A DNA stretch of 64,000 nucleotides from Microterricola viridarii (lineage in GTDB: Bacteria; Actinomycetota; Actinomycetes; Actinomycetales; Microbacteriaceae). Under the pieces are notes generated by a model. It was not told where the DNA came from. It was given only the letters and a program-made list of their open reading frames with translations, and ran no database searches. Made by a program: the position numbers and the translations under genes. Numbering within the stretch: the stretch's first letter is position 1; each line of letters starts with the position of its first letter. Location: the NCBI RefSeq assembly GCF_001542775.1, contig NZ_CP014145.1, positions 1,612,001 to 1,676,000 on the forward strand. The letters run 5' to 3'. Below are positions 8,959 to 17,940 of this stretch, piece after piece.

Positions 8959-9450
8959 CTAGAACCAGGCGGACTCGCGCACCTGCTTCATCGCCAGGCG
9001 ACGACCGTCGCCGGTCAGCCGGTCCAGGTAGAGCTTCCCGTTGAGGTGGTCGGTCTCGTGCTGCAGCGCCTGCGCCATCAGCCCAGTGCCGGAGAGCTCG
9101 ACGGGCTTGCCGTCGAGGTCGATGCCGCTCACGCGGGCGTATGGGTAGCGCAGTGTGTCGTGCCAGAGCTCCGGCACCGACAGGCAGCCCTCGCCGACGA
9201 ACTCCGGCTCGCCGGAAAGCTCCTCGATGACGGGGTTCAGGATGTAGCCGACCTCGCCGTCGACGTTGTAGCTGAACGCGCGCAGGTTGACGCCGATCTG
9301 CGGGGCGGCGACGCCGGCCCGGCCGGGCAGCTTCACACTGTCAATCAGGTCTTGCACGAGCGAGCGCACCCGCGCGTCGATCACGGTGATCGGCTCGGAA
9401 ACGGTCTTCAGAACGGGGTCGCCGAAGAGGCGGATCTCACGAACGGTCAT
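8959..9450 (-). CDS. def: Peptide deformylase
   Basis: 163 residues, normal family length. It removes the formyl group from the N-terminal methionine of nascent proteins at the ribosome exit. All three deformylase motifs are intact: GVAAPQIG, EGCLSVP (metal-ligand Cys) and the metal-binding QHETDHLNG. It lies 6 bp downstream of the ParA/MinD-like ATPase gene on the same strand and is probably co-transcribed with it. The spacer after its stop carries the 19-bp repeat array. Confidence 0.96.
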   Translation of the reverse strand: MTVREIRLFGDPVLKTVSEPITVIDARVRSLVQDLIDSVKLPGRAGVAAPQIGVNLRAFSYNVDGEVGYILNPVIEELSGEPEFVGEGCLSVPELWHDTLRYPYARVSGIDLDGKPVELSGTGLMAQALQHETDHLNGKLYLDRLTGDGRRLAMKQVRESAWF

Positions 9451-9456
9451 GCGCTG

Positions 9457-10830
9457 TTACAGGGTCCTGTCGGTCGGCAGGCCCTCAACCACCAGCGCGG
9501 CGAGGGTGCGCGCGGAGTGGCGGGTCAGGGGCTTCAGGTCTTCGTAGTTGACGACGGAGCCGGCTGCCAGCTGCGGGTCGTAGGGAATGCGCACGATCTC
9601 GCGCACGCGCGACTGGAAGTGCGACTCGATCTCTTCGAGCTTGACCAGGTTGGTGCCCTGGGTGGCCGTGTTGATCGCGACGACCGCGTTGCGAACCAGG
9701 TCGCCGTAGCCGTTGGCCTCGAGCCAGGTGAGGGTCTCGGATGCCAGCCGCGCCTCGTCGACGCTGCCGCCGGAGACGATAACGATCGAGTCGGCGCGCT
9801 GCAGGGTGGCCCGCATGACGGAGTGCACGATGCCGGTTCCGCAGTCGGTGAGCACGATCGAGTAGAAGCGTGCGGCCAGGTCGGCGACGACGTTGTAGTC
9901 GTTCTCGTCGAAGGCCTCAGAGAGCATCGGGTCGGTGTCGGACGCGAGGATGTCGAGCCGCGTCTCGTCGCGGGAGACCAGCGAGGAGAAGTCGGTGAAG
10001 CCGGTGATGGTGTGCGCCTTGGTGACGACGTCGCGCACTGTGGCGCGGGTCTGCTTGGTGACGCGCTCCGACAGCGTGCCGCGGTCGGGGTTCGCGTCGA
10101 CGGCGATAATGCGGTCCTCGCGGGCATCGGCCAGAGCCATGCCGAGCAGGGTGGTGACGGTGGTCTTGCCGACGCCGCCCTTGCGCGTCAGGATCGGCAC
10201 GAAACGGGTGCCGCCGGTGAACTGCTTGGCGATGCGATCGGTCATGGCCTGTTCGGCCCGCACCTTCGCCGAGTCGCCGAGGTTCACGCCGTGGAACGTC
10301 GCGTTGTAGACGAACCGGTTCCAGCCGCCCTTGGGCGCCGGGCGGGTGCGCCGGTTGACCTCGAGCAGGCGGTCGGCGGTGAGCATGCCGGCATCCTCCG
10401 GCCCGTCGCCGCGCACGTTCGGGGTGGGCTCCTCGTAGCCGGTCGACGACGACATGTCGACGTGTGCGGAGCGCACCCGTTCGCGCCGGGACTGCTGCGC
10501 GGCTGTCGCGGCATCCGTCGCCAGCAGCTTGTCGTAGGGCGAGGCGGCGGCAGGTGCCGACGCCAGCGCCGAATAGCTGGAGCGGCGCAGCGGCGGCGTG
10601 ATGACCTCGACAGAGGTCGTCGTCGGGTCGGCCGACTCGACGAAACCGGGGTTGACGCCGGTCTCATCGATGGCGACGGCAGCCTCGTCCGCCGGCATGA
10701 CCCTGGCCGGTGCCGGCGGGAGATCCACCTGAATGCTCAGGCTCTCGGGCAGCGACGATGCAAGGCTGTCGATTGTTTCCGGCGGCAGCTCGCTGTTGTA
10801 CTCGTCGTTGCTCGTCTTCGTGTTGGGCAC
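9457..10830 (-). CDS. MinD/ParA-family ATPase with long disordered N-terminus
   Basis: 457 residues. About 200 N-terminal residues are low-complexity and acidic/Ala-rich without a recognisable fold. The ATPase core begins near residue 210 with the deviant Walker A TRKGGVGKTTVTT, followed by VDANPDRGTL and VLTDCGTG. Such proteins dimerise on ATP and often position cell-envelope or chromosomal cargo, but the cargo of this group is not known. It could also serve a specialised secretion system, as related ATPases occur near type VII loci, yet none is visible here. It lies 42 bp downstream of pyc and 6 bp upstream of def. Confidence 0.8.
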   Translation of the reverse strand: MPNTKTSNDEYNSELPPETIDSLASSLPESLSIQVDLPPAPARVMPADEAAVAIDETGVNPGFVESADPTTTSVEVITPPLRRSSYSALASAPAAASPYDKLLATDAATAAQQSRRERVRSAHVDMSSSTGYEEPTPNVRGDGPEDAGMLTADRLLEVNRRTRPAPKGGWNRFVYNATFHGVNLGDSAKVRAEQAMTDRIAKQFTGGTRFVPILTRKGGVGKTTVTTLLGMALADAREDRIIAVDANPDRGTLSERVTKQTRATVRDVVTKAHTITGFTDFSSLVSRDETRLDILASDTDPMLSEAFDENDYNVVADLAARFYSIVLTDCGTGIVHSVMRATLQRADSIVIVSGGSVDEARLASETLTWLEANGYGDLVRNAVVAINTATQGTNLVKLEEIESHFQSRVREIVRIPYDPQLAAGSVVNYEDLKPLTRHSARTLAALVVEGLPTDRTL

Positions 10831-10872
10831 GGTGTCTTTCCCCTTATTTCGCGCAGAACTAGCGGTTCAACC

Positions 10873-13800
10873 TTAGCGCGGTCGCACAACCACCAGGAGA
10901 TCGCCGGCATCCACCTGCTGCGTCTTGGGGATCGCGAGGCGCTCGATCACACCTGCGATGGGCGAGGTGATCGCGGCTTCCATCTTCATGGCCTCGATCG
11001 ACGCGACGGTCTGGCCGGCTGCAACCTCTGCACCCAGCTCGAGCTGCAGCGTGACGACGCCAGAGAACGGTGCGGCGATCTGGCCGGGCTGGGAGGCGTC
11101 GGCCTTCTCGGCGACCTTGGACTCGACGGTGATGCTGCGGTCGCGCACGAAGACGGGGCGCAGCTGGCCGTTGAGGATGGTCATGACGGTGCGCATGCCC
11201 TTGTCGTCTGCCTCGCCGATGGCCTCCAGGCCGGCGTAGAGGCGCACACCCTTCTCGATCTCGACGACGTGCTCGCCGCCGGGGCGCAGGCCGTAGAGGT
11301 AGTCGAGAGTGTCGACGCTGGAGAGGTCGCCGAACAGTTCGCGAATCTGCTCGAACTGGCGGGTCGGCGCGGGGAAGAGCAGGCGGTTGAGGGTTGCGCG
11401 GCGGGTCTCGCTGTCGCCCTCCAGACCGGCACGGTCTTCCGCGCTGATCTCGGTGACACCGACGCGCACGTTGCGCCCGGCCAGCACCTTGGTGCGGAAG
11501 GGCTCCGGCCAGCCGCCGGGCAGCTCACCGAGCTCGCCGGCCATGAAACCGATGACGGAGTCCGGCACGTCGTAGCGCTCCGGGTTGGCCTCGAAATCGG
11601 CCGGGTCGGCGCGCACCGCGGCCAGGTGCAGGGCGAGGTCGCCGACGACCTTCGACGACGGGGTCACCTTGGGGACCCGGCCGAGGATGGTGTTCGCGGC
11701 GGCGTACATGTCTTCAACCAGCTCGAAGTCGTCGGCCAGGCCGAGCGCGATCGCCTGCTGGCGCAGGTTGGAGAGCTGGCCGCCGGGGATCTCGTGCTTG
11801 TAGACGCGGCCGGTGGGGCCGGCCAGGCCGGACTCGAACGGGCGGTAGACCTGGCGCACGGCCTCCCAGTAGGGCTCGAGGTCCGAGACGGCCGAGAGCG
11901 AGATGCCGGTGTCCCGCTCGGTGTGCGCGAGCGCGGCAACGAGCGAGGAGGCGGAGGGCTGGCTGGTGGTGCCGGCCATGGGGGCGGATGCCACGTCGAC
12001 GGCGTCGGCGCCGGCACGGGCCGCCGCGAGCAGGGTCGCCAGCTGGCCACCGGGGGTGTCGTGGGTGTGCACGTGCACCGGCAGGTCGAAACGCTCGCGC
12101 AGGGCTCCGACGAGCTTCTCGGCGGCGGAGGGGCGCAGCAGTCCGGCCATGTCCTTGATGGCGAGGATGTGCGCGCCGGAGTCAACGATCTGCTCGGCCA
12201 GACGCAGGTAGTAGTCCAGCGTGTACAGGTTCTCGGCCGGGTCGAGCAGGTCGCCGGTGTAGCAGAGCGCCACCTCGGCGATCGCGTGGCCGGTCTCCAG
12301 CACGGAATCGATCGCGGGGCGCATCTGCGAGACGTCGTTGAGGGCGTCGAAGATGCGGAAGATGTCGACACCGGTCGCGGCGGCCTCACGCACGAAGGCG
12401 TCGGTCACCTCGGTCGGGTACGGCGTGTAGCCGACCGTGTTGCGGCCGCGCAGCAGCATCTGGATGTTGATGTTCGGCAGCGCCTCGCGCAGGGCGGCGA
12501 GGCGCTCCCACGGGTCTTCGCCGAGGAAGCGCAGGGCCACGTCGTAGGTGGCACCGCCCCAGGCCTCGACGGAGAGCAGTTCGGGGGTGAGCCGCGCCAC
12601 GTACGGCGCGACGCTGACCAGGTCACGCGTGCGCACCCGGGTCGCCAGCAGCGACTGGTGGGCGTCACGGAAGGTGGTGTCGGTCACGGCGAGGGCGGTC
12701 TGGGCGCGGAGGGCGGCGGCGAAGCCGACCGGGCCGAGCTCCTGCAGCTTCTGCCGGGACCCGGCGGGGGCCGGGACGCTGAGGTCGAGCTTGGGCAGCT
12801 TGTCGGCCGGGTGAACGAGCGACACGGGCTTGCCATTGGGCTGGTTGACGGTGACATCCGCCAGCCAGTTCAGGATCTTCGTTCCGCGGTCCTTGGAGAC
12901 GCGGCCACGCAGCAGCTGCGGGCGCTCGTCGATGAAGGAGGTGCTGAGGTCGCCGGCCGCGAACGACGGGTCCTCGAGCACGGCCTGCAGGAAGGAGATG
13001 TTGGTGGAGACGCCGCGGATGCGGAACTCGGCCAGGGCGCGCTTGGACCGGGCGACGGCCGCGGGGAAGTCGCGGCCCCGGCAGGTGAGCTTGGCCAGCA
13101 TGGAGTCGAAGTGCGGGCTGATCTGGGCGCCCGGGTTGATGGTTCCGCCGTCGAGGCGGATGCCGGCACCGCCCGGTGAGCGGTAGGTGGTGATCTTGCC
13201 GGTGTCCGGACGGAATCCGGCCGTCGGGTCCTCCGTGGTGATGCGGCACTGCAGTGCGGCGCCGCGCAGCTTGATGTCCTTCTGCTCGAGTCCGAGGTCG
13301 GCGAGGGTCTCGCCCGCCGCGATGCGGATCTGCGCCTGCACCAGGTCGACGTCCGTCACTTCTTCTGTGACGGTGTGCTCGACCTGGATGCGCGGGTTCA
13401 TCTCGATGAAGACGTGCTGGCCGGCACGCTCGCCGGCGGTGTCGAGCAGGAACTCGACGGTTCCGGCGTTGACGTAGTTGATGGACTTGGCGAAGGCGAT
13501 GGCGTCGGCGTAGAGCTCTGCACGCTTCTCGTCGCTCAGGTTCGGCGCCGGGGCGATCTCGACGACCTTCTGGTGGCGACGCTGCACGGAGCAGTCGCGC
13601 TCGAAGAGGTGGACGGTGCCGCCCTGACTGTCGGCGAGGATCTGCACCTCGATGTGGCGCGGGCGGAGAACGGCCTGCTCCAGGAACATGGTGGAGTCGC
13701 CGAAGGCGCTGTCGGCCTCGCGCATCGCCTCTTCGAGGGAGCCGCGCAGCTCGGCCTTGCTGTTGACACGGCGCATGCCGCGCCCGCCGCCGCCGGCGAC

Positions 13801-14277
13801 GGCCTTGGCAAAGATCGGGAAGCCGATGTCGTCGGCCTGCGAGAGCAGGAGCTCGACGTCGCGGGACGGCGGGGTGGAGCGCAGCACCGGCACGCCGGCG
13901 GCGATCGCGTACTCCTTGGCGGTGACCTTGTTGCCGGCCATCTCCAGTACTTCCTTGTGCGGGCCGATGAACGTGATGCCGTGGGCGCGCGCGGCGTCGG
14001 CAAGCTCAGGGTTCTCGGAGAGGAAGCCGTATCCGGGGTAGATGGCGTCTGCACCACTGTCGAGCGCGACACGGATGATCTCGTTGACATCGAGGTATGC
14101 GCGCACCGGGTGACCCGGCTCGCCGATCTGGTAGGCCTCGTCAGCCTTCAGCCGGTGCAGGGAGTTTCGGTCCTCATAAGGGAAGACCGCAACGGTCTTC
14201 GCACCGAGCTCTACTGCAGCGCGAAATGCACGAATGGCGATTTCGCCTCGATTGGCAACAAGGATCTTCTGGAACAT
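10873..14277 (-). CDS. pyc: Pyruvate carboxylase
   Basis: 1134 residues, full length for the single-chain enzyme that carboxylates pyruvate to oxaloacetate and replenishes the TCA cycle. Order of domains: ATP-grasp biotin carboxylase (residues ~1-450, GGGGRGMRRV and FIEMNPRIQVEHTVTEE), carboxyltransferase (~530-800, TTFRDAHQSLLATR), allosteric/PC-specific region, and C-terminal biotinyl domain with EAMKME and the biotinylated Lys1098. The ATG has GAAAGG at ideal spacing. A 76-bp spacer separates it from the divergent parA-like gene, so the two probably have back-to-back promoters. Confidence 0.98.
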   Translation of the reverse strand: MFQKILVANRGEIAIRAFRAAVELGAKTVAVFPYEDRNSLHRLKADEAYQIGEPGHPVRAYLDVNEIIRVALDSGADAIYPGYGFLSENPELADAARAHGITFIGPHKEVLEMAGNKVTAKEYAIAAGVPVLRSTPPSRDVELLLSQADDIGFPIFAKAVAGGGGRGMRRVNSKAELRGSLEEAMREADSAFGDSTMFLEQAVLRPRHIEVQILADSQGGTVHLFERDCSVQRRHQKVVEIAPAPNLSDEKRAELYADAIAFAKSINYVNAGTVEFLLDTAGERAGQHVFIEMNPRIQVEHTVTEEVTDVDLVQAQIRIAAGETLADLGLEQKDIKLRGAALQCRITTEDPTAGFRPDTGKITTYRSPGGAGIRLDGGTINPGAQISPHFDSMLAKLTCRGRDFPAAVARSKRALAEFRIRGVSTNISFLQAVLEDPSFAAGDLSTSFIDERPQLLRGRVSKDRGTKILNWLADVTVNQPNGKPVSLVHPADKLPKLDLSVPAPAGSRQKLQELGPVGFAAALRAQTALAVTDTTFRDAHQSLLATRVRTRDLVSVAPYVARLTPELLSVEAWGGATYDVALRFLGEDPWERLAALREALPNINIQMLLRGRNTVGYTPYPTEVTDAFVREAAATGVDIFRIFDALNDVSQMRPAIDSVLETGHAIAEVALCYTGDLLDPAENLYTLDYYLRLAEQIVDSGAHILAIKDMAGLLRPSAAEKLVGALRERFDLPVHVHTHDTPGGQLATLLAAARAGADAVDVASAPMAGTTSQPSASSLVAALAHTERDTGISLSAVSDLEPYWEAVRQVYRPFESGLAGPTGRVYKHEIPGGQLSNLRQQAIALGLADDFELVEDMYAAANTILGRVPKVTPSSKVVGDLALHLAAVRADPADFEANPERYDVPDSVIGFMAGELGELPGGWPEPFRTKVLAGRNVRVGVTEISAEDRAGLEGDSETRRATLNRLLFPAPTRQFEQIRELFGDLSSVDTLDYLYGLRPGGEHVVEIEKGVRLYAGLEAIGEADDKGMRTVMTILNGQLRPVFVRDRSITVESKVAEKADASQPGQIAAPFSGVVTLQLELGAEVAAGQTVASIEAMKMEAAITSPIAGVIERLAIPKTQQVDAGDLLVVVRPR

Positions 14278-14353
14278 GCAGGCCTTTCAGACGCCCCGGG
14301 CATTCAGCCGACGGTTAGGTTCTCTAAGACTAGTGAAGGTAACGTGTCTTCTT

Positions 14354-15169
14354 GTGCACGTTCTCTCTGTCAGCTCCCTCAAGGGTGGCGTCGGCAAGAC
14401 CACAGTGACTCTGGGTCTTGCATCGGCGGCCTTCGCGCGCGGCATCCGAACCCTCGTGGTGGATTTGGACCCTCAGTCCGACGTCTCCACAGGGATGGAT
14501 ATCCAAGTCGCGGGGCACCTCAACGTCGCCGACGTGCTTGCTTCTCCCAAAGAGAAGGTGGTGCGTTCTGCCATCGCGCCCTCCGGCTGGACCAAGGTCC
14601 GCGCCGGAAGCGTGATCGATGTCATGATCGGCAGCCCGTCTGCCATCAACTTCGACGGCCCACACCCGAGCATCCGCGATATCTGGAAACTCGAAGAAGC
14701 CCTCGCGAATGTTGAGAAAGATTACGAACTCGTTCTGATCGACTGCGCGCCATCGCTGAATGCGCTCACCAGGACCGCCTGGGCGGCCAGCGACCGAGTC
14801 GCCGTCGTCACCGAGCCCGGACTGTTCTCTGTGGCTGCGGCCGACCGCGCGCTGCGCGCCATTGAGGAGATCCGCCGCGGTCTCTCGCCGCGCCTGCAGC
14901 CGCTCGGCATCATCGTCAACCGCGCACGCACCGCGTCGCTGGAGCACCAGTTCCGCATCAAGGAGCTGCGCGACATGTTCGGTCCGCTGGTGCTCAGCCC
15001 CCAGCTGCCGGAGCGCACGTCGCTGCAGCAGGCTCAGGGCGCCGCCCAGCCGCTGCACATCTGGCCGGGCGACAGCGCCCAGGAGATGGCGCGCTATTTC
15101 GACCAGCTGCTCGACCGGGTGCTGCGCACCGCGAAGATCGAGAAGTACGCGGAGACGCCGGGACCGTAA
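14354..15169 (+). CDS. Orphan ParA-like ATPase (PldP-like)
   Basis: 271 residues from the GTG at 14354. The deviant Walker A SSLKGGVGKTTVT is near the N-terminus, followed by VVDLDPQSDVST and VLIDCAPSLN. There is no helix-turn-helix domain and no adjacent parB, so it is not the chromosome-partition ParA. Its position beside merR-ftsR-garA-pgsA and its size match the orphan ParA called PldP in Corynebacterium, which has been linked to division-site placement; that role is inferred here. GTG at 14333, just after TAAGACTA, is an alternative start. The stop is followed by 88-bp element copy 3. Confidence 0.82.
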   Translation: MHVLSVSSLKGGVGKTTVTLGLASAAFARGIRTLVVDLDPQSDVSTGMDIQVAGHLNVADVLASPKEKVVRSAIAPSGWTKVRAGSVIDVMIGSPSAINFDGPHPSIRDIWKLEEALANVEKDYELVLIDCAPSLNALTRTAWAASDRVAVVTEPGLFSVAAADRALRAIEEIRRGLSPRLQPLGIIVNRARTASLEHQFRIKELRDMFGPLVLSPQLPERTSLQQAQGAAQPLHIWPGDSAQEMARYFDQLLDRVLRTAKIEKYAETPGP

Positions 15170-15213
15170 CGGGCATTCGGGTGGATGACGCGGGTTATTG
15201 CGTCAGCGTGCCC

Positions 15214-15301
15214 GTAGCCGTTCTGCGGATGAGACGGCCGACACGCCGCAGGAACGCGCTCGCACAGGTCTTTTTCCGGCCCGCATCCGCGAACCGACAG
15301 A
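15214..15301. repeat. 88-bp palindrome-ended intergenic element, copy 3 (diverged)
   Basis: GTAGCCGTTCTGCGGATGAG at the left end and CGCATCCGC beginning 68 bp later, exactly the offset found in the copies at 2754 and 19851. The right terminus has decayed. It lies between the convergent parA-like and merR genes, directly before the 19-bp tandem array. Confidence 0.5.
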
Positions 15302-15310
15302 CGGTGCCCG

Positions 15311-15375
15311 GTTTCGACAGGCTCAACCAACGGATGCAGGCTCAACCAACGGATGCAGGCTCACCCAGCGGCGGC
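15311..15375. repeat. TTTCGACAGGCTCAACC repeat expanded as 19-bp tandem units
   Basis: After GTTTCGAC, two identical 19-bp units AGGCTCAACCAACGGATGC (15319-15337, 15338-15356) and a third diverged unit (15357-15375). Unit length and core are the same as at 8870-8945, 6.5 kb away. Confidence 0.7.
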
Positions 15376-15433
15376 GTCCAGCGTGTGACGTCCGTCGATC
15401 GAGGAGGCCGTCTACGGCCGTATCGAGATCCGG

Positions 15434-15982
15434 CTAGGAGATCTTCTTGCGGGTCGCTCGGCGGGCGGCGAGCTCGTCGCCGGCATCCGTCTGCACGTTG
15501 AGCTCGACCAGGCTGGTCTCCACCTCGCGCAGCACTTTGCCGACGGCGATGCCGAAGACACCCTGGCCGCGGCTGACGAGGTCGATGACCTCGTCGTCGG
15601 AGGTGCACAGGTAGACGCTGGCGCCGTCGCTCATCAACGTGGTCTGGGCGAGGTCGTTGACCCCGCTCTCGCGCAGCTGGTTGACAGCGGTGCGGATCTG
15701 CTGGAGCGAGATACCGGTGTCGAGCAGACGCTTGACGAGCTTGAGTACGAGGATGTCGCGGAAGCCGTAGAGGCGCTGCGTACCGGAGCCGGCCGCGCCG
15801 CGCACGGTGGGCTCGACGAGTTCGGTGCGGGCCCAATAGTCCAGCTGGCGGTAGCTGATGCCGGCGGCACGGGCCGCGACGGCACCGCGATAACCGGCAG
15901 AGTCATCGAGTTCGGGCAGGCCGTCGGTGAAGAGCAGACCGAGGTCGTAGCGGTCTTGCTCGCTTCGACTGAGTTCACTCAT
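15434..15982 (-). CDS. MerR-family transcriptional regulator
   Basis: 182 residues from the ATG at 15982, which has GAGAGG upstream; an upstream in-frame start at 15997 adds five residues. The MerR winged helix covers residues ~27-95 (GISYRQLDYWART, RLYGFRDILVLKLVKRLLDTGISLQQI), but the N-terminus precedes it by ~27 residues. It lacks the C-terminal metal-binding cysteines, so it is not a metal sensor. The C-terminal half (SDDEVIDLVSRGQGVFGIAVG) is the conserved ligand-free region of the second MerR gene that accompanies ftsR and garA in actinobacteria. Targets unknown. Confidence 0.88.
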   Translation of the reverse strand: MSELSRSEQDRYDLGLLFTDGLPELDDSAGYRGAVAARAAGISYRQLDYWARTELVEPTVRGAAGSGTQRLYGFRDILVLKLVKRLLDTGISLQQIRTAVNQLRESGVNDLAQTTLMSDGASVYLCTSDDEVIDLVSRGQGVFGIAVGKVLREVETSLVELNVQTDAGDELAARRATRKKIS

Positions 15983-16093
15983 GCGGTTGCCTCTCAAACG
16001 GTGTGGGGCGTCGTTCGCCCTACCAGTGCAACGCTACCGAGCGCGAGGCCCCCCGGCAACGACATCCGATCAACGGATTCGGCGTGTCGCGGG

Positions 16094-16789
16094 TCAGGAG
16101 GTCAGGCGACCGAGCGCGGATCGGATCAGGCTACTACGCACCACTGAGAGCTGACCGGCGATGTCGTGCGCGCGCTCAACGGCGTGGGCCCTGCTGGAGG
16201 CGTCTCGGCGGCGCGACAGGGGCGCGAGGGCGGACTCGATGAGGCCGAGTTCGCGCTCGGCGGCACCGCGGAAACCGCGCAGGTGGCGGGGCTCAATGCC
16301 GGAGCGCTGCAACTCGACCAGGGCGCGCACCACGCTGAGGGTGTCGTCGGTGTACACCTCGGAGGGCGAGACGAGGGAGGCTGCGATCGCGTCGTCGAGC
16401 AGTGTCGCGGAGGCTCCGGATTCCCGCAACAGCTCCTCGCGGGCGTAGCGGCGCACGGCCGAGAGCATGGAGGGCCCGGCCGTCGCACCGGGCAGCGCGG
16501 GCGCGCGACCGGCATCCAGCTCGTCCAGGTAACTGCGGATCACCTTGAGCGGCAGGTATTGGTCCCGCTGCATGGAGAGGATGAGCCGCAGCCGGTCGAG
16601 GTCGGCCGCGCAGAATTTGCGGTAGCCGGACTCGGTGCGGGCGGGTGAGACCAGCCCTTGCTCCTCGAGGAAGCGGAGCTTTGACGGGGTGAGTTCGGGG
16701 AACTCCGCGTTCAGCCTGGCCAGAACCTGCCCGATGCTCAGCATCGGCGCCGGCCCGGCGTTGCGAGCCCTGGCCGTGGAAGCGGGCAC
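16094..16789 (-). CDS. ftsR: MerR-like regulator FtsR
   Basis: 231 residues with a GTG start that overlaps the garA stop (TAGTG). The MerR-type DNA-binding domain (residues ~16-90: LSIGQVLARLNAEFPELTPSKLRFLEEQGL) is followed by YLPLKVIRSYLDEL and a helical C-terminal half. Sequence and synteny (garA/odhI directly upstream, merR next) match FtsR of Corynebacterium glutamicum, a reported activator of ftsZ. The name is transferred on that basis. Translational coupling to garA suggests coordinated synthesis. Confidence 0.8.
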   Translation of the reverse strand: MPASTARARNAGPAPMLSIGQVLARLNAEFPELTPSKLRFLEEQGLVSPARTESGYRKFCAADLDRLRLILSMQRDQYLPLKVIRSYLDELDAGRAPALPGATAGPSMLSAVRRYAREELLRESGASATLLDDAIAASLVSPSEVYTDDTLSVVRALVELQRSGIEPRHLRGFRGAAERELGLIESALAPLSRRRDASSRAHAVERAHDIAGQLSVVRSSLIRSALGRLTS

Positions 16790-17292
16790 TACTCGCTCGC
16801 CGCTTGGGCGAGGTCGAGCCGCGAGGCGTAGAACGTGAGACGGAACTTGCCCACCTGAACCTCGGCCCCGTCGCTGAGCAACGCGGTCTCGATGCGCACA
16901 CCGTCGAAGTAGGTGCCGTTCAGCGAGCCGAGGTCTTTGACCTCGAACGCGGTGCCGTGGCGCAGGAACTCTGCGTGCCGACGCGAGACGGTGACATCGT
17001 CGAGGAAGATGTCGGCATCCGGGTGGCGGCCGGCGCTCGTGACGTCGGCATCAAGGAGGAAGCGGGCCCCTGTATTGGGGCCACGGCGAACGATCAGAAT
17101 CGCGGATCCAGACGGGAGAGCGGCTATTGCATCCGCTTCTTCCTCGCTGATATCGCCGTCGATGGCCACAAGCTGCGCGGCCAGTTCGCGGCTGAAAGCC
17201 AGCGTCGTATCCACCAATTTTGCGTGCGCCTGCGTGTGGTTCAACGGCGCAGCACCCTCGGTGTTCGAGTTCTTCTGCTCGGAATCGCCCAC
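16789..17292 (-). CDS. garA: FHA-domain metabolic regulator GarA/OdhI
   Basis: 167 residues from the GTG at 17292, which has GGGGAGG five bases upstream. The N-terminal tail carries DTTLAF (residues 28-33), the equivalent of the ETT motif that PknB/PknG phosphorylate in GarA. The C-terminal FHA domain includes GRHPDADI, VSRRHAEF and LGSLNGTYFDG. The unphosphorylated protein is known to inhibit 2-oxoglutarate dehydrogenase and regulate glutamate metabolism; phosphorylation makes the FHA bind its own tail. The PASTA kinase at 711 is an obvious candidate kinase. The gene ends 1 nt into the ftsR start. Confidence 0.93.
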   Translation of the reverse strand: MGDSEQKNSNTEGAAPLNHTQAHAKLVDTTLAFSRELAAQLVAIDGDISEEEADAIAALPSGSAILIVRRGPNTGARFLLDADVTSAGRHPDADIFLDDVTVSRRHAEFLRHGTAFEVKDLGSLNGTYFDGVRIETALLSDGAEVQVGKFRLTFYASRLDLAQAASE

Positions 17293-17303
17293 GTTAACCT
17301 CCC

Positions 17304-17927
17304 CTATGGTTCCAGCGTATCGGATTGGCGGGGTACAACGGCACGGGGAAGCCGAATAACGCGCAGAGTTTCGATCAGGTAGATGGCGCCGGCCCACCAG
17401 TACAGGAAGGCTCCCCAGAGCGTGATCGCCCAGGCAACGGGCTGACTGAACGCGGCGATCTCCGGCACGGCCAGGCCGAGCATGATCAGCGGCAGGCCGA
17501 GGAAGAGCGCGAAGGTGGCCACCTTGCCGAGCAAGTGCACCGGCAGCGGGCCGAAGCCGTAGTTCGCCAGCACGACGCCGAGCACCAGCAACAGCACGTC
17601 GCGGCCGACGACGACCGCCACGATCCACCACGGCACGAGGTCGCGCCAGGCGAGCCCGATGATGGCGGCGAAGATGTACAGCCTGTCTGCCGCCGGGTCG
17701 AGCAGCTGGCCGAGCCTGCTCTGCTGGTTGAAGCGGCGCGCGATGTAGCCGTCGAGGAAGTCGGTGACGCTGGAGATGACGAGCACGACGAGCGCCGCGG
17801 CATCCTTGCCCTGGATCAACAAGACCAGGAAGACGGGCACCAGCAGCAGCCGGGCGAAACTCAACACGTTGGGCACCGTGAAGACTCGGTCACTCAGCTG
17901 TGCCTGCCCCGTGTTGTTCCCGCTCAC
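17304..17927 (-). CDS. pgsA: CDP-alcohol phosphatidyltransferase (PgsA-like)
   Basis: 207 residues, several membrane helices. The family signature DX2DGX2ARX8GX3DX3D is intact as DFLDGYIARR...GQLLDPAAD. Members exchange CMP on CDP-diacylglycerol for an alcohol; with this size and context, glycerol 3-phosphate (PGP synthase) or cardiolipin formation are the likely reactions. The GTG start has no Shine-Dalgarno but has TAGACT seven bases upstream, so it is probably leaderless. It is followed by garA after 11 bp and probably heads the garA-ftsR transcription unit. Confidence 0.88.
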   Translation of the reverse strand: MSGNNTGQAQLSDRVFTVPNVLSFARLLLVPVFLVLLIQGKDAAALVVLVISSVTDFLDGYIARRFNQQSRLGQLLDPAADRLYIFAAIIGLAWRDLVPWWIVAVVVGRDVLLLVLGVVLANYGFGPLPVHLLGKVATFALFLGLPLIMLGLAVPEIAAFSQPVAWAITLWGAFLYWWAGAIYLIETLRVIRLPRAVVPRQSDTLEP

Positions 17928-17934
17928 GTTCTCG

Positions 17935-17940
17935 AGTCTA
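17935..17940 (-). promoter_or_regulatory. -10 element (TAGACT) for pgsA, embedding the Nudix stop codon
   Basis: TAGACT is 7 bp before the pgsA GTG, and its first three bases are the TAG stop of the upstream Nudix gene. It is the same arrangement as at csrA (22888-22893). Confidence 0.45.

Noticed and set aside
9457..10830. FlhG/YlxH, the partner of FlhF
   Set aside because: It is a MinD/ParA ATPase, but it is 12 kb from the flagellar locus, is coupled to def and has a long N-terminal extension not typical of FlhG.
8719..13179. A very long open frame (about 1,486 codons) on the plus strand opposite def, the ParA-like gene and most of pyc
   Set aside because: It is antisense to conserved genes with intact motifs, has repetitive Gly/Asp/Val-rich content and no recognisable domain. 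Long antisense frames are expected at this GC content.
8863..15375. CRISPR array
   Set aside because: The 19-bp units are contiguous without unique spacers and there are no cas genes.
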